Assembly (NCBI RefSeq): GCF_014805625.2 | Contig: NW_023998423.1 | Coordinates: 15,212,737-15,276,736, forward strand | Direction: 5' to 3' | From: Glossina fuscipes | Taxonomy: Eukaryota > Arthropoda > Insecta > Diptera > Glossinidae | Length of the DNA stretch: 64,000 bases | Part shown: in pieces, positions 47,659 to 58,493 of the stretch | How the letters are laid out: every line of letters starts with the position of its first letter | Numbering within the stretch: the stretch's first letter is position 1 | Program-made: the position numbers and the translations under genes | The notes under the pieces: model-generated | What the model was told of the DNA's origin: nothing | Databases searched by the model: none | What the model saw: only the letters and a program-made list of their open reading frames with translations

Positions 47659-48894
47659 TACAAACAAATATTCTTTTTTATTCTAACTGTAATGAAATTT
47701 GAATCCATTTTAAGAATCCTAGCCGTAAAAGCTCCTGGCTTTATATTCGCTTCGAGGAGGAAAATATCAAACAAAGGCACACAGAGTCATTGTCTGACAT
47801 GAAATCCATCCATCCATCCACATAGCAAAAGCGGTTAATTAGGATGCGCTAACTCATGCTGCTTACTCGGCAAATTCGACTCCTTCCATTTATCACTTGT
47901 TTGCATGGCTGGCCGCGAAAGTGTAGAAAATAAACCCGATGCCTGGTATTTACCTCAAATCGTTAGACAAAAGAGGAACATGTGTAGCTAGCGATAAGCA
48001 ATACCTTGAATACCATAATTCTTATTATATCCAAAAAACTAAACGGGTAACTTTTACACCAAAATCTCGGTCTTATATGTATGTATTTAGTTTAAGAGAG
48101 ATACTCTACGAATGTATACCAGTGGGAACCAAACGGGTTTGTCTACTTTAAGTAATGTCAAAAAGGTCTTACCACTGCCATAATTGGAGTCTTAATTTTA
48201 AGACACACGCTCCCACTGATACGAAGCAGATGGATAAAATTGATGGTCGAAGTCAGCTTGTGCGCCCCCATACCTTGAACAAAAATCAAAGTTTAACACC
48301 TCTACAGAGCAGCCAAAGAGAGCTAAGTAGTATTTCCTAAATTAAGCTTGAGGTGATTTCTTCTCAATTTTAGGGCAGCACTGCTCGCTTATACCGCTTG
48401 TGCAATTGCACAAATGATTTACAATCGATATAAGAAAACTTTTACCAAAGCTATCTTCATTTCAGTGCAGTCTCCATCTATTTTTACAAAAAAAAAAAAA
48501 AATGACTCGACATGGTCTTAAGTTAGTAAAGTCAACGTTTTTCTCAAAGAATTTGCTATGGTTCACCCATTCTCCCTCTATTGTGTTAATGGGAGATTTC
48601 GTTAGTTTTCACGGGATCCCTTGCAGAGAGAGGGATGCAAAACTAAACCTGGGTGCACCGAATTTGGTATATGAAAACAACGAGATACAACGTTTGCTTA
48701 ACTTTGATTATAAATTAGTAAAAGTGGAACTTTGTTGGCGTATAAAACCATCTTCTTTATGAACGATGCTATCCCTTCGGTATTTTCCTCTTGTACTTTG
48801 TACATCGGAATCCTCCCCACCACCCAGATTGAAAGTTACATAATTTTCCTATGCAAAGACTTTACCAAAATATGACTTTATATACAGAGAAGTC
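47659..48894. other. No gene seen
   Basis: Open frames of 61 to 86 codons (47939-48762) have no recognisable motif or clear exon borders. Confidence 0.4.
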
Positions 48895-49070
48895 GTTAAA
48901 GTTTTGCAAATCAGTCCATTTTCAGCAGCGTTCATCCTTACGGCAAAATATATATGTTTGTGTTGTAAATTTGTTCGAAATATCTACAAAATTGTGATCT
49001 ATAGGTTCAACAAGAGAATGCATGCATATGGGACAGATGGGCTTAGATCGACTCAGTGAGTGAATTTGAG
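48895..49070 (+). repeat. Dispersed repeat, family P copy
   Basis: GCAGCGTTCATCCTTACGGC, then AAAATATATATGTTTGTG, then GATCTATAGGTTCAACAAG, then GGACAGATGGGCTTAGATCG. The copy at 61965-62260 has the same blocks in the same order. Confidence 0.7.
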
Positions 49071-51000
49071 GCGTGTTGGTGTGATGGTCTTTCATGATCT
49101 TGCACATCCTTATCATAACTGATGCAAAATGTTACAAATGGATTTTTAATGTTGCGAATAAAAAAAAAAGAACTGTAATTGGCCCTTAAACTCGAATGGT
49201 TAATAGTTCTAAGAGAGCGAACGCAATGAAATTCAATGTTATTAACGAAAGACAAAACAAAAAAAAAAAAAAGAAGATAGTAATTATAAATTAATGTATG
49301 ATACAATGTGTGAAATAATTTTTATATAAGTGCGCAAGCAAGCAAACCAATACGGCAGTAATGCGGTTAAAATTCAACATCTGTTAAAATAACCACTTGC
49401 GGTTGACTGTTCAGGCATTTATACATACAACAATCAATAAAATATCCGTAGAGCGATTATTCGAGACATTGTAAAGGCAATCAATAAATGTGTAAATATG
49501 TAAATAAATTTCCAGGAATATTTCATTACAGGCTTGGCGCTCCTCAGAAACTAACCTGTTTGCTCATCATCAGATACATGATCTATTCGCATCACCCTCT
49601 TAACTTTATAAAGATTGCAAGTCTTTTTGTAATCTTTTAGTCATAGTTTTTCGTTTGGGAACGTTAAAAAAAGAAGAAGCTATTGGTCACACTTGAGCTC
49701 TTGTTGATTAAATGTGGGAAACTTCATGTGAACTTTTGAGAACTGAATGATTGTTATAAGTGCGGATAAAGCAAAAAAAGTAGGAAAAAAAAGAAAGAAA
49801 ATAAGTTATAATACCTTAGGTGTTCTTGCGATAAGAATCATACGTCGGACTAATGTTTGTATTCTCTATCGCCTTTCTTTTCTTTTTTTTTTTTTTTATT
49901 TTACATTAACTTGTTTATTTGTTTATTGTCGTATATGCCACAAATGATTAAAGCGTTTGGAGGAAGAAGACGTCTTAAAATAAGTGATTTCTTAGGCATT
50001 CAATAAATTTAGGTGAGATGTGCATATGTTAAATAAGAATATTTTGCACGCTTTACACCACAAATCCGATTTAACTGAATAAATAACTAATGGCTTGAGG
50101 AGGGAAGAGAAATGGCTTTCTTGTTTTTCTTTACATTTAAGGTAACTACAACATACTCTACACAACCCTATATACCCTTTAAGCAAACCTATAAAAAAAG
50201 AATCAAGTCTTTCTTTATAAAGAAAGAGAGAAACTTCTAGAAAATCCATCTCTTCTATGGTATATTTTTTTAGTTATCTCAATTTCACGAAAATTTCTTG
50301 TAAAAAATGACAAGCAATTCTGTTTTTCCAATTTCTATTCTACTCTTTTACACGCTATTAAATCGAAACTTCTTTCTGAGTTGTTATAGTAATAGTGAGG
50401 TTTATATAACATTTTAAATTTTTATAAAAAATGATGACAAAGTAATAATGAAAGTTTCGACATATTTATCATTTGTGTAAATACAACTTTTGTCATATAG
50501 ATACCTGTTGGTATCAGTGCATACATACATACATTCACATTTCATATAAATTAAGCTTCAAGCTCTCAATTTAAGAACTAATTGGCTTTGAGGAAACTTT
50601 TAACTTTGCACACTGGTCAGGAAGACATTAGCTTTATGTAATACTTTTGGTTAGAATACGTTTATAACGCTGTCTCTTCATAAATTTATTCAAAATTGAT
50701 TTTTTGCATAAATTATTGAAGTTTTTCGGTTGTACTCACTAGTTTCAAACACTTGCTCTTGCCTTTGGCTTACTTACCGTTACTGTGAAACATTTATACA
50801 ATTTATACATGACTGTCTTAAACTATATATAGGAAGTATTTGTTTTAAAAAACATTTTTTTGAAAGATGGTTTTTCAATTAAGAAGAAGTTTTTGGATTT
50901 AAATAACTTGCTTAACAATAAGTTTCTAGAAGAACGTCCTCTAACCCCAAAATTGCAAGCCAGATCCAAAAACTTAACTAATGCTGCTGCCCTAAAATTA
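49071..51000. other. No gene seen
   Basis: AT-rich with an A run at 49257-49272 and a T run at 49879-49898. A 74-codon minus frame (50823-51047) is Leu/Phe/Lys-rich and unrecognised. Confidence 0.5.
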
Positions 51001-51216
51001 GCTGAAGATAGTAGATAAGGTTCGCAATCACCAAGCCACAGATTCATGTCTCATTCAGTGTGGTAGACGGAACTTGATCGATAAAAGCTAGAAAACTTAT
51101 CGGTTGGGCCGTCGGGCTTACGGTAACCTTCACTATCTCCTTCCTTATTTCTTCCTGACCATCGCCGTATTACAAATATAGGGGACATCCCCTGAAAAGA
51201 AATCACCGCGGCGCAT
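51001..51216 (+). mobile_element. tRNA-derived SINE-like element, copy C
   Basis: The head GATAGTAGATAAGGTTCGCA and the following CATGTCTCATTCAGTGTGG align with the tRNA-like region of copy A. The body GATCGATAAAAGC and ACTTATCGGTTGGGC, a CTCCTTCCTTATTTCTTCC block and TATAGGGGACATCCCCTGAA match the rest in order. The B box is degraded and there is no A tail. Confidence 0.65.
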
Positions 51217-51654
51217 AACCTGTTCCTTTTTAATGGGCGTAATCCTAATTTGATGAATCCATGCCATCATGATATTAAAACAGCAATGTACGCCTTGTAC
51301 TGTTCTTCTGTTAGTAAATTAAGGCACCGGTAGACTCATGATATTAAGAAAAAAAAAAAAAAACAAAATATAAAAAAACCAATATTTTCAGGCCCAGTGT
51401 GAATCAGTCCAGCTTGTTGCAATAGTATGCATTCTTGTTTATATCATATCTGAAAAGTCTTGAAGAAAATGCTTATAATCATATTAAAATAAATGCGATA
51501 ATTATACTCGGCCGCGACCCCGAAACTTTAATACCTTTAAAAAGACGACAAAGAGTTATGTAAAACTACATATCCCTGCTGATGACGACTTGACTGATTT
51601 TCCCACTTTTGTGGAATGCAAAAGCAAATTTTTATCGTATCTAGACTGAAATTT
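51217..51654. other. No gene seen
   Basis: Contains an A-rich run at 51350-51364. A hydrophobic 23-codon frame after TTTTCAG at 51385-51391 is too short to call an exon. Confidence 0.4.
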
Positions 51655-51890
51655 GTGATTAATAAGCAAAAAAACAACTTAGGAAGCAGACATGTTCTCA
51701 GTTTGTCTGTCTTTTGACCGATTTTTTTACCGAATTCGATGACTTTATCTTTATTTTTGCGAAGGGGAGCATTTTTAATCTAGATACTGCATAGATGGGC
51801 GTACGAGCAGAAGGCCAGATGGACAGACGGATATACTTAAATGGGATCAAAACTTGATATATACCGTAAGGGCTCTCTTAAATCTCTTTC
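51655..51890 (+). repeat. Dispersed repeat, family Q copy
   Basis: GATTAATAAGCAAAAAAACA matches the block at 56380, and TGGACAGACGGATATACTTA AATGGGATC carries the core in the same order. Confidence 0.6.
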
Positions 51891-52577
51891 TGGATAAATC
51901 TCATCTCTCAGTAACGGATATAAATAATATTCGTCGTGAATTACATCAAACTTACGAACCTGCTTCATAGTATTGAACTATAAAGTGTCTTCTAAGTGAG
52001 ATCAACTTAGCGCGATTTGTATAAAAAGTAATCGTATTAAGAGTGCGCTAGTTCGTGTCCCTCTATCCTTCATTGTGGATTTCATAATATTATGAAATGC
52101 TTTAATTTAAAGTTTAAAAAGCAAGTTTGGGCGAACGGGTGTTTTAAATAATCTACAAATCCATTCTAAACAGATGATATTCTATTACAATCACATAAAG
52201 TTGTGGGCTAGCATCCGCGTTTAGCTGCCATAACTGCTAAATACGTCATATTTAGAAGGACGCCCTCAAAGGTTCCCGTGATCCATCAACCAAGACCATT
52301 GCATGCTGCGATACAAAACATTTGTTATTCCAATCTACCCTAAATACTTACTTCTTCATATCAATAGATCTTAAAGAATTATCTCTTACGTTGATCACAT
52401 CATTCGCTATCTCTCTGTAAACATTTAATTACAGTTTACGTTCAAAATTTCCAGTTTATCATTATTGGCCGCAGATATTAACCCGATGGTAAAATGTACT
52501 CTGTACTGTGGCTATAAAATGGCAAATAACTATACAATTTTCTATAGCTTTGCGGTCATTTAAACAAAACAAAGCTT
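51891..52577. other. No gene seen
   Basis: AT-rich. The 5' end of the following mariner copy may lie here but no terminal repeat is evident. Confidence 0.5.
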
Positions 52578-53790
52578 TTGTTCATTTTGAGGTCATTGCA
52601 TGTTTTCAATAGTTGCTTGCATGTGTTCGTGAAAAAGATAAATCAATGCGAAATATCAATGTACAAAACGGTTAAATTCGCTGATGTTGACCTTTCTCTA
52701 CCTAAAATAATAGTTTTTCAGTGCATACAGGCGCTAATCACGGAACGCTCAAAATTGCATTTTCGCCCATTCACCACTGTTGTTATTCGATTTGAAGAGA
52801 TCACTTTAAAAGCTTATAGTGATGCTGCTCCATCATATCGTAATTGCCGGTTTTGGTTGCAATGGTTTAAAAGTGATGATTTTGATGTTAATTACAAAAA
52901 ATCGGGAAAGTTCGAAGACAATTAATGCGAGAAATATTGGACGAAATCCCATCTCAAACTGCCGCACAACTTTCTAACTGCTTAGCAGTGAATGAATCAA
53001 CAAAATATCCAAAAGGAGGGGAAATAGCTACCAAACGCATTGAATGAAAATACCATGTCCAACCCTGTCAACATCCCAGTTTCATAGCTTGCCGGAGAAA
53101 AAAACAAGAGCTTTCTGCGGCGTATTGTCTCTGCCGATGAAAAGTGGATTTATTACAACAAACCCCAGCGCTGAAAGTCGTGAGTTAGTCGAGAAGAGCC
53201 ATCCATACTGCCAAAGCGGAATATTCGTGGCCATAAAGCTTTGCTGTGTAAATGATGGGATGAGGAAGGTGTAGTGCATTACGTGCTCCTAAAACCGAAT
53301 GAAGCCGTTTCTGCAGATGTGTACAGAAGTCAATTGAATAGCGGTTAACAGATGCAAAGTCATTCTTTTGCAAAACAACGCTCGATCACTCGTTTCAAGA
53401 GTTGTCAAAGATAAGCTGTTGCAGCTCCAATGGGAAGTTCTGTCGTACCCATCGGACTCAGCAGACATGTCGCCTTCTGAGCACCACTTTATCAAATCGA
53501 TGCAGCATGACTTGGGTGGGATCAAAATGTTAAAGAAGTACCGAAAGGATTCGATAATTGGATCGCTGCCAACGCAATATCGTTCTCTCGACATGGTATC
53601 GCCATGTTGGAAGAAAGATGGAACAAAGTTGTAGAAAATAATGGAATATGTTTTGATTAATATATATTGTACCAATTTTTTTCAATAAATGCGCTTTTCA
53701 ACTGAAAAATTATGAAAATACGTACAAGCACTTAATATATCGCCTATAATTGGCCGCGATAGTAATTTTTCTAACTTGACTGAGTTGAAC
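52578..53790 (+). pseudogene. mariner transposase relic (DD34D type), copy 1
   Basis: Across several frames the transposase reads AYSDAAPSYRNCRFW and FKSDDFDV (52815-52893; second N-terminal HTH), REILDEIPSQTAAQLSNCLA (52927), IVSADEKWIYYNNP (53124-53165), GHKALLC (53231), HYVLLKPNEAVSAD (53277-53318), ARSLVSRVVKDK, LQLQWEVL, MSPSEHHFIKSMQHDLGG (53467-53520), and MLEERWNKVVENNG up to TAA at 53658. The known family carries D at ADEKW, D in HDNARP and D in PSDYHLF. Here the first is kept, the second is Asn (53374-53376) and the third is Glu (53479-53481). The WVPHEL block after the HTH is deleted, and stops and a frameshift follow IKM. The copy cannot be active. About 130 bases past the stop are shared with copy 2. 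The 5' end is not defined. Confidence 0.92.
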
Positions 53791-54039
53791 TGAGGCAATC
53801 CCAAATGCCCACGTTCTACGTAAATATTTGTGATTCTTAACACGCACGAGGTGATATGACAAGATTCAACCATCATTGCTCATAGGCTTATTTGGCAAAC
53901 ATATAATAGTTCGGCAAGGTCGACTGTAGCACTTCATGCAACACAATTCATAATCTATTTTCGCGATAAAATATCAAAATTTATACAAAAAGGTGGGAGT
54001 TCTTATATGGTGAGTGGAGGGAGTGGACGAAAAATATAA
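53791..54039. other. No gene seen
   Basis: AT-rich, nothing recognised. Confidence 0.5.
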
Positions 54040-54250
54040 CCTGAAATGATCGAAATTCAACAAACTTAATTGTCCTTTCAAAGATATTATTATTCTTCAG
54101 CTAAGTTCGTTACGTCGATGCACCGAATTTCGTCAAAATAATTCGAAACTTACGACTTTTAGATTAAAGACAAAACTGCATAGGAAAACATTACATGGAC
54201 AGACGGACAGACAAACCTAAAAAGAAAGTTACTCTGAATCGAAAGTTATA
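54040..54250 (+). repeat. Dispersed repeat, family P copy
   Basis: TGATCGAAATTCAACAAACT, CCGAATTTCGTCAAAATAAT and TGGACAGACGGACAGACAAA follow in the family order. Confidence 0.6.
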
Positions 54251-55006
54251 AAATCTGTCTTAAATGCAATCGCATCAATTTACGTAACATACTTTGTGCC
54301 ACAAGTTGCATAGAGAATAAATATATTTATTTTTTTATGGACCATCGCAGAATCTTTATTGCAAGAAAAATGGCGAAAAAATTGTACATTTCAGCGGTGG
54401 GTAAGCAAATTAATGATTGCATGAATATATAAAAAAATATCAAGTTCTATGAACACAACTCCGTTCGTTTCGAAATAGGCTGAGAGATATATAAATTTAC
54501 ATAATATATTGACTTAATCTTTACACAAAATAACAACACGCAACAATGAAGTTGCATCACACATAAATACATGTGTAGGTATGTTGGCATACAATAATTG
54601 CGATTTGCTTCATACCTAACAAACTATGTTGTCCGCACAAACACATGGCAAGCATATGTGAGGCGAAGAAGGAAAACGAAAAAAATTAAATAAATAAATA
54701 AAAGAAATTATTTAAAGCCCATGTTTTAACGCCAACACAATGATACAATATAGCTAACATCAGTATCATCTGATTGTATTTTCCAGATTCGTTTGTCGCT
54801 TATTAACTATTTATAAATATAAACAAGTTTTAACCCCCACAAATCATTCTCTCCATGCACACAACTCTCAGTTTCTTTTCTCTATCTATCTGCTTGCTCT
54901 TCACATCCTGTCTTCCCATTCAATTTATTATTTACATTCACACACAGTTGTGTGTATTGCGGCTACCATCTCACCAAAACAAGAATAAGGCAATGTTGAT
55001 GAGCCT
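54251..55006. other. No gene seen
   Basis: AT-rich sequence without recognised motif. Confidence 0.5.
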
Positions 55007-55035
55007 ACAACAACAACAACAACAACAACAACAAC
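55007..55035. repeat. (CAA)n microsatellite
   Basis: About ten ACA units, giving a short poly-Gln run in the 62-codon frame 54855-55043, which I do not accept as a gene. Confidence 0.95.
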
Positions 55036-56169
55036 TACTTTGAAAAGAACTGAAAAATAAAGCAAATAAAATAAAAAGTGTTTTCTCTATTTCTTCTTCT
55101 GTTTCTTTTCGCTGTTGCTCTTACTGTCACCCAAACCTGCAAAACAACATGTACTTGATATAGTTATATAGTTTAGTGCATGCGTATGTATGTATTAGAT
55201 TACTACGCGAAAAACCTATCAGCGTAAAAAAACCGGTCGGTCTAGCAGTTATTATGAATGAAACTTTTATTTAAATTCATCTTTCCACGCGCCAAGTGAA
55301 AAAGATTCAAGTAACGTTTAAAGTAGTAGAACTATAACGTAAGGTACACATCAAAAAATTGAAAGCGTTTGCACTTGAAAGTGATGTCGGGAAAAATAAT
55401 CATTAAAATTCAATTTTAACCCCTCACCATAAAAATCTATTGACTTCCCTTTATCTGCTTTTAATCTCTTCCTCAACATCGTTTGATATTATTATACTGT
55501 ACTGACGCTAAGAAGACCAGTACGATAATTTGCTCAGATTCAGAAGCATATGAACCAGCGTGGTATCCATTGCCAGAGCACGTCTTGTCTTCTTTATCCA
55601 AAATATATTCAATTAGAACACGTTTCCCTTATGTTGTTCCTTAAATGTTTAAATTAACTTATGTTCGTTTTTAGTCTGACATCTATTTCAACTCAAAACT
55701 TCGAACATATTACTAAGATCCTCACCATATGTGAGATTTGGTTCCCATCTCACAGCTTTTTAAAGCTCTCTAACCACACAGTCTTTTAACATTTTTTAAC
55801 TTCTTTCCGTCGTATTAAAAACAGGCGCTACAGTTTGCTAAAACTGTGCTACATAAACAGGAGCTTAGTTAGTAACGAAATTAGAATCTGCTACGTGCTA
55901 AGTCATCTAAAGCGTGGAAAAATTTTGATTTGGTCAGACCTAGTGTATGCTTCCCATCAGCCTAAGAAACTAACGATTGTAAAATCGCGACTGCATCTTT
56001 TAAATCCCTTGCCATTACCCTGAAACAGATTAAAACAAATAAAAAATTATATTCCGTCATGACCGAATCTTTTTTACACAACATCGTTATCCCAAAAAAA
56101 AAAAAAACAAAGAGATTAAAAGAACTAAATTTTCGTGCTCTATAATATGGTGACATATTCTTAGAAAAA
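55036..56169. other. No gene seen
   Basis: AT-rich; a 13-A run lies at 56095-56107. A 62-codon frame at 55835-56023 is unrecognised. Confidence 0.5.
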
Positions 56170-56760
56170 TTTTAGTTCCTTTTAAATTTTAGGTGCATTT
56201 CAGATTTGGAATTGGCCAAGAATTTAAATACTTTACGGAATTTTTCTTGTTCCTGCGCCTTATAAAGGTATTGAAAAAAAGCTAAATTGATACACGATAA
56301 TATTGGGTAGGCGTGGTCAATTTCTTTCATTTTTGTCCCATAGACTACGGGCTCCAATTTTTGCACATTTAGGTTATGAATAATAAGCAAAAAACCAATA
56401 TTTTATTCCTTTTCAAAAACAGAGATGTTCGTAGTTTACGTGGTGCTGTAGACGTTTCTTTCGGCCGATTTGGCCCATTTTCAACACCAACCTGCGTGCA
56501 TAAGCTGCTGCCAAATTTAAAGTCGATAGCTTTACTTGGGCGGCCAAGAGATTGTTTACAGCAAATATTACGCAGACGGACAGACGGACAGGCTTAAATC
56601 GATTCAAAATTTAATGCTCACTAAAAATATATATACTATGTGCGGTCTCCAACGTTTCTTTCTCCACGTTACAAACGTTGTAACGATAAGAATATACCGC
56701 TCATCTTCGCTGACGGGCATTACCCTTGTTGCCTTTTCAAAAATCGTGTTTTGAGAGAAA
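56170..56760 (+). repeat. Dispersed repeat, family Q, head-to-tail arrangement
   Basis: The end of one unit (GAATTGGCCAAGAATTTAAA at 56210, CTTATAAAGGTATTG at 56260) runs into a second unit. That one carries GGCCGATTTGGCCCATTTTC (56462), GACGGACAGACGGACAGG (56577), CTTAAATCGATTCAAAA and a GTTACAAACGTTGTAACG block (56667). The same junction occurs on the minus strand near 24300-24470. Confidence 0.75.
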
Positions 56761-57090
56761 CGCATTTAAGGTCTCAAGTACTGCTATACTGTCCTGAAAT
56801 TATATTTAAAAACTCAAATTTGTGGGTCATTTAAAATTTGACCACGCCCACAAGATTTTTTAGTATTGTTCTCGATTATTTAAGCGATTTTTTAAGCCAA
56901 CAAAAACCAAAGCGACTTTTGGAAAAGTTTCCAGCGATCTATATCCCCTTAAATTCTTGAGAACGGCAATTGATGCAGAATAGTCGATCCAGAGGTAATA
57001 AAAACGGGATTCCCTTTGCCATTCGGATTACCAACATATATATTTCTAAAGGATTGCATGAATTCTCTCTCGCTCTCTCTTACATATGTA
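56761..57090. other. No gene seen
   Basis: Includes a GACCACGCCCACAAGATTTT block at 56839 typical of the dispersed repeat family, so the repeat may extend into it. Confidence 0.4.
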
Positions 57091-57370
57091 TCCAGTATGC
57101 GAGTAAGTAAGAATCGCAACTACGAAACCAGTGTTCGCGGATTCAAATCCTAATGCGGCAGAGTTTACTTTGGTTGCAGCTATAGTGAGTGTTCCATCGG
57201 TAAAGGTATAACACAAGTATCGCTCCATTCGCTGGGGGCCACCACCACCCTGTTGATTTCTTCCTTTCTTCCTTCCTTTCTTACTCTCTTTCCTCACTTC
57301 TTCCTGCCTGTCAGTGCGTTACGCGAATAGGGGCAACCTTGAGTGATTGGTCATATCAAAAACAAATATG
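57091..57370 (+). mobile_element. tRNA-derived SINE-like element, copy B
   Basis: The head GCGAGTAAGTAAGAATCGC is followed by a good B box, GGATTCAAATCC (57139-57150). Then come GGCAGAGTTTACTTTGGTTG, CATCGGTAAAGGTATAACAC, a long CTTCC/TTTCC pyrimidine tract and TTACGCGAATAGGGGCAACC TTGAGTGATTGG. All blocks align with copy A. The end is an A-rich AAAAACAAATATGAATAATA run. Confidence 0.75.
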
Positions 57371-58098
57371 AATAATAATAAGACTCGGAAAAAGAAAACT
57401 TTTATGGAGTTTATGATGATTATACATTAAAGTTAAAGTTAAACTTATTTGCTTAAGATCAACATATCTAAGTAAGAATTGATCCATTTTTATAGTTTTA
57501 CGCTAACATCATATCGTCATTACCATATTTCATGTATGCATATACGTATACATATAATTATGTAGAAAATAATTGCTGGACAATAAACCGATGAACAAAC
57601 CGGCATCAATATTGATTTTATTATTAATTCTTAAAATAAAAAAAAAAATAAAAAAATAAATACAAAAAAATTAAAAAAAGACAAAAATCGCAGAAAACCC
57701 ATCTTTGCTCGCAATATCGAATACGAATTCGTTGAACGATCGGCATAGAACCAGTTGCGAATGCAAATGAAAAATGAAATAAAATACAAGAAAACGCATA
57801 ATGAAAGCGCCAACGTGACGACATAAAGAGCACGGATGCACAAGTGAATTTCCTGTGCGCCGCACTGATCAATTGGTGGAAATTAAATAATAATAATAAA
57901 AGCAACACGATAGGGAACAACAACTAGTTGACGTTCTAAGCTAAATCAACGAAAGCAACATTAGTTTTAACTAAGATCAAGTAACATAGCTTACGTCACG
58001 AAATGGTTGCTAGTAGATGTGATAGAAAGAAGAGAACATAAAAAAGCATATGAATCGTTATCATTTATGTATGTACGAGTAAGTTCGCATTTGTTGTC

Positions 58099-58099
<1 letters not shown>
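57371..58099. other. No gene seen
   Basis: A-rich tract at 57637-57681. The overlapping minus-strand Phe/Leu-rich frames there reflect composition. Confidence 0.5.
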
Positions 58100-58129
<30 letters not shown>

Positions 58130-58158
58130 GTATATATGTGTATATATATATATATATG
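58100..58158. repeat. (TA)n microsatellite
   Basis: TA repeats broken by AA, TG and GTG. Confidence 0.95.
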
Positions 58159-58225
58159 TAAAAATTCACTGACAGTGCTAATGGTAGTGTTTTTTACTTT
58201 TCGCTTTACTATAATTTCTTCCTTT

Positions 58226-58493
58226 TTGTTGTTGTTGTTGTTGTTGTCGTCTTTTTTTTGGTTTTTCCTTTGCCAGTAACTAGTTACTGACTTGTTGTAT
58301 GTTGTTTCTTTAAAAGAACGCAACTACTATACTACCAGCGGCGTCGAACAATTGTAGCAACAAGTGTAAATTGCAACCACAGATGTATTAAAACTGGTTT
58401 AGTTTTCATATGACCATCTGGCCTGCAGTTTATTTCAACGACAACAACAACAACAACAATAGCAACAACAGTAAAAACAATAATAATAATAAC
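58226..58493. repeat. Facing (TTG)n and (CAA)n arrays
   Basis: Seven TTG units (58226-58246) and, about 190 bases on, six to seven CAA units (58441-58460) followed by AAT repeats to 58493. The two arrays are complementary and could pair. Confidence 0.8.

Noticed and set aside
51392..51460. Hydrophobic reading frame after a TTTTCAG acceptor-like site
   Set aside because: Only about 23 codons before a stop, and the acceptor lacks a long pyrimidine tract; it could resemble a membrane tail only by chance.
53289..53675. 128-codon minus-strand open frame
   Set aside because: It is antisense to the mariner relic and has no independent support.
57139..57150. B-box match suggesting a tRNA gene
   Set aside because: No cloverleaf fold and no tRNA 3' end; the surrounding sequence fits a SINE-like copy instead.
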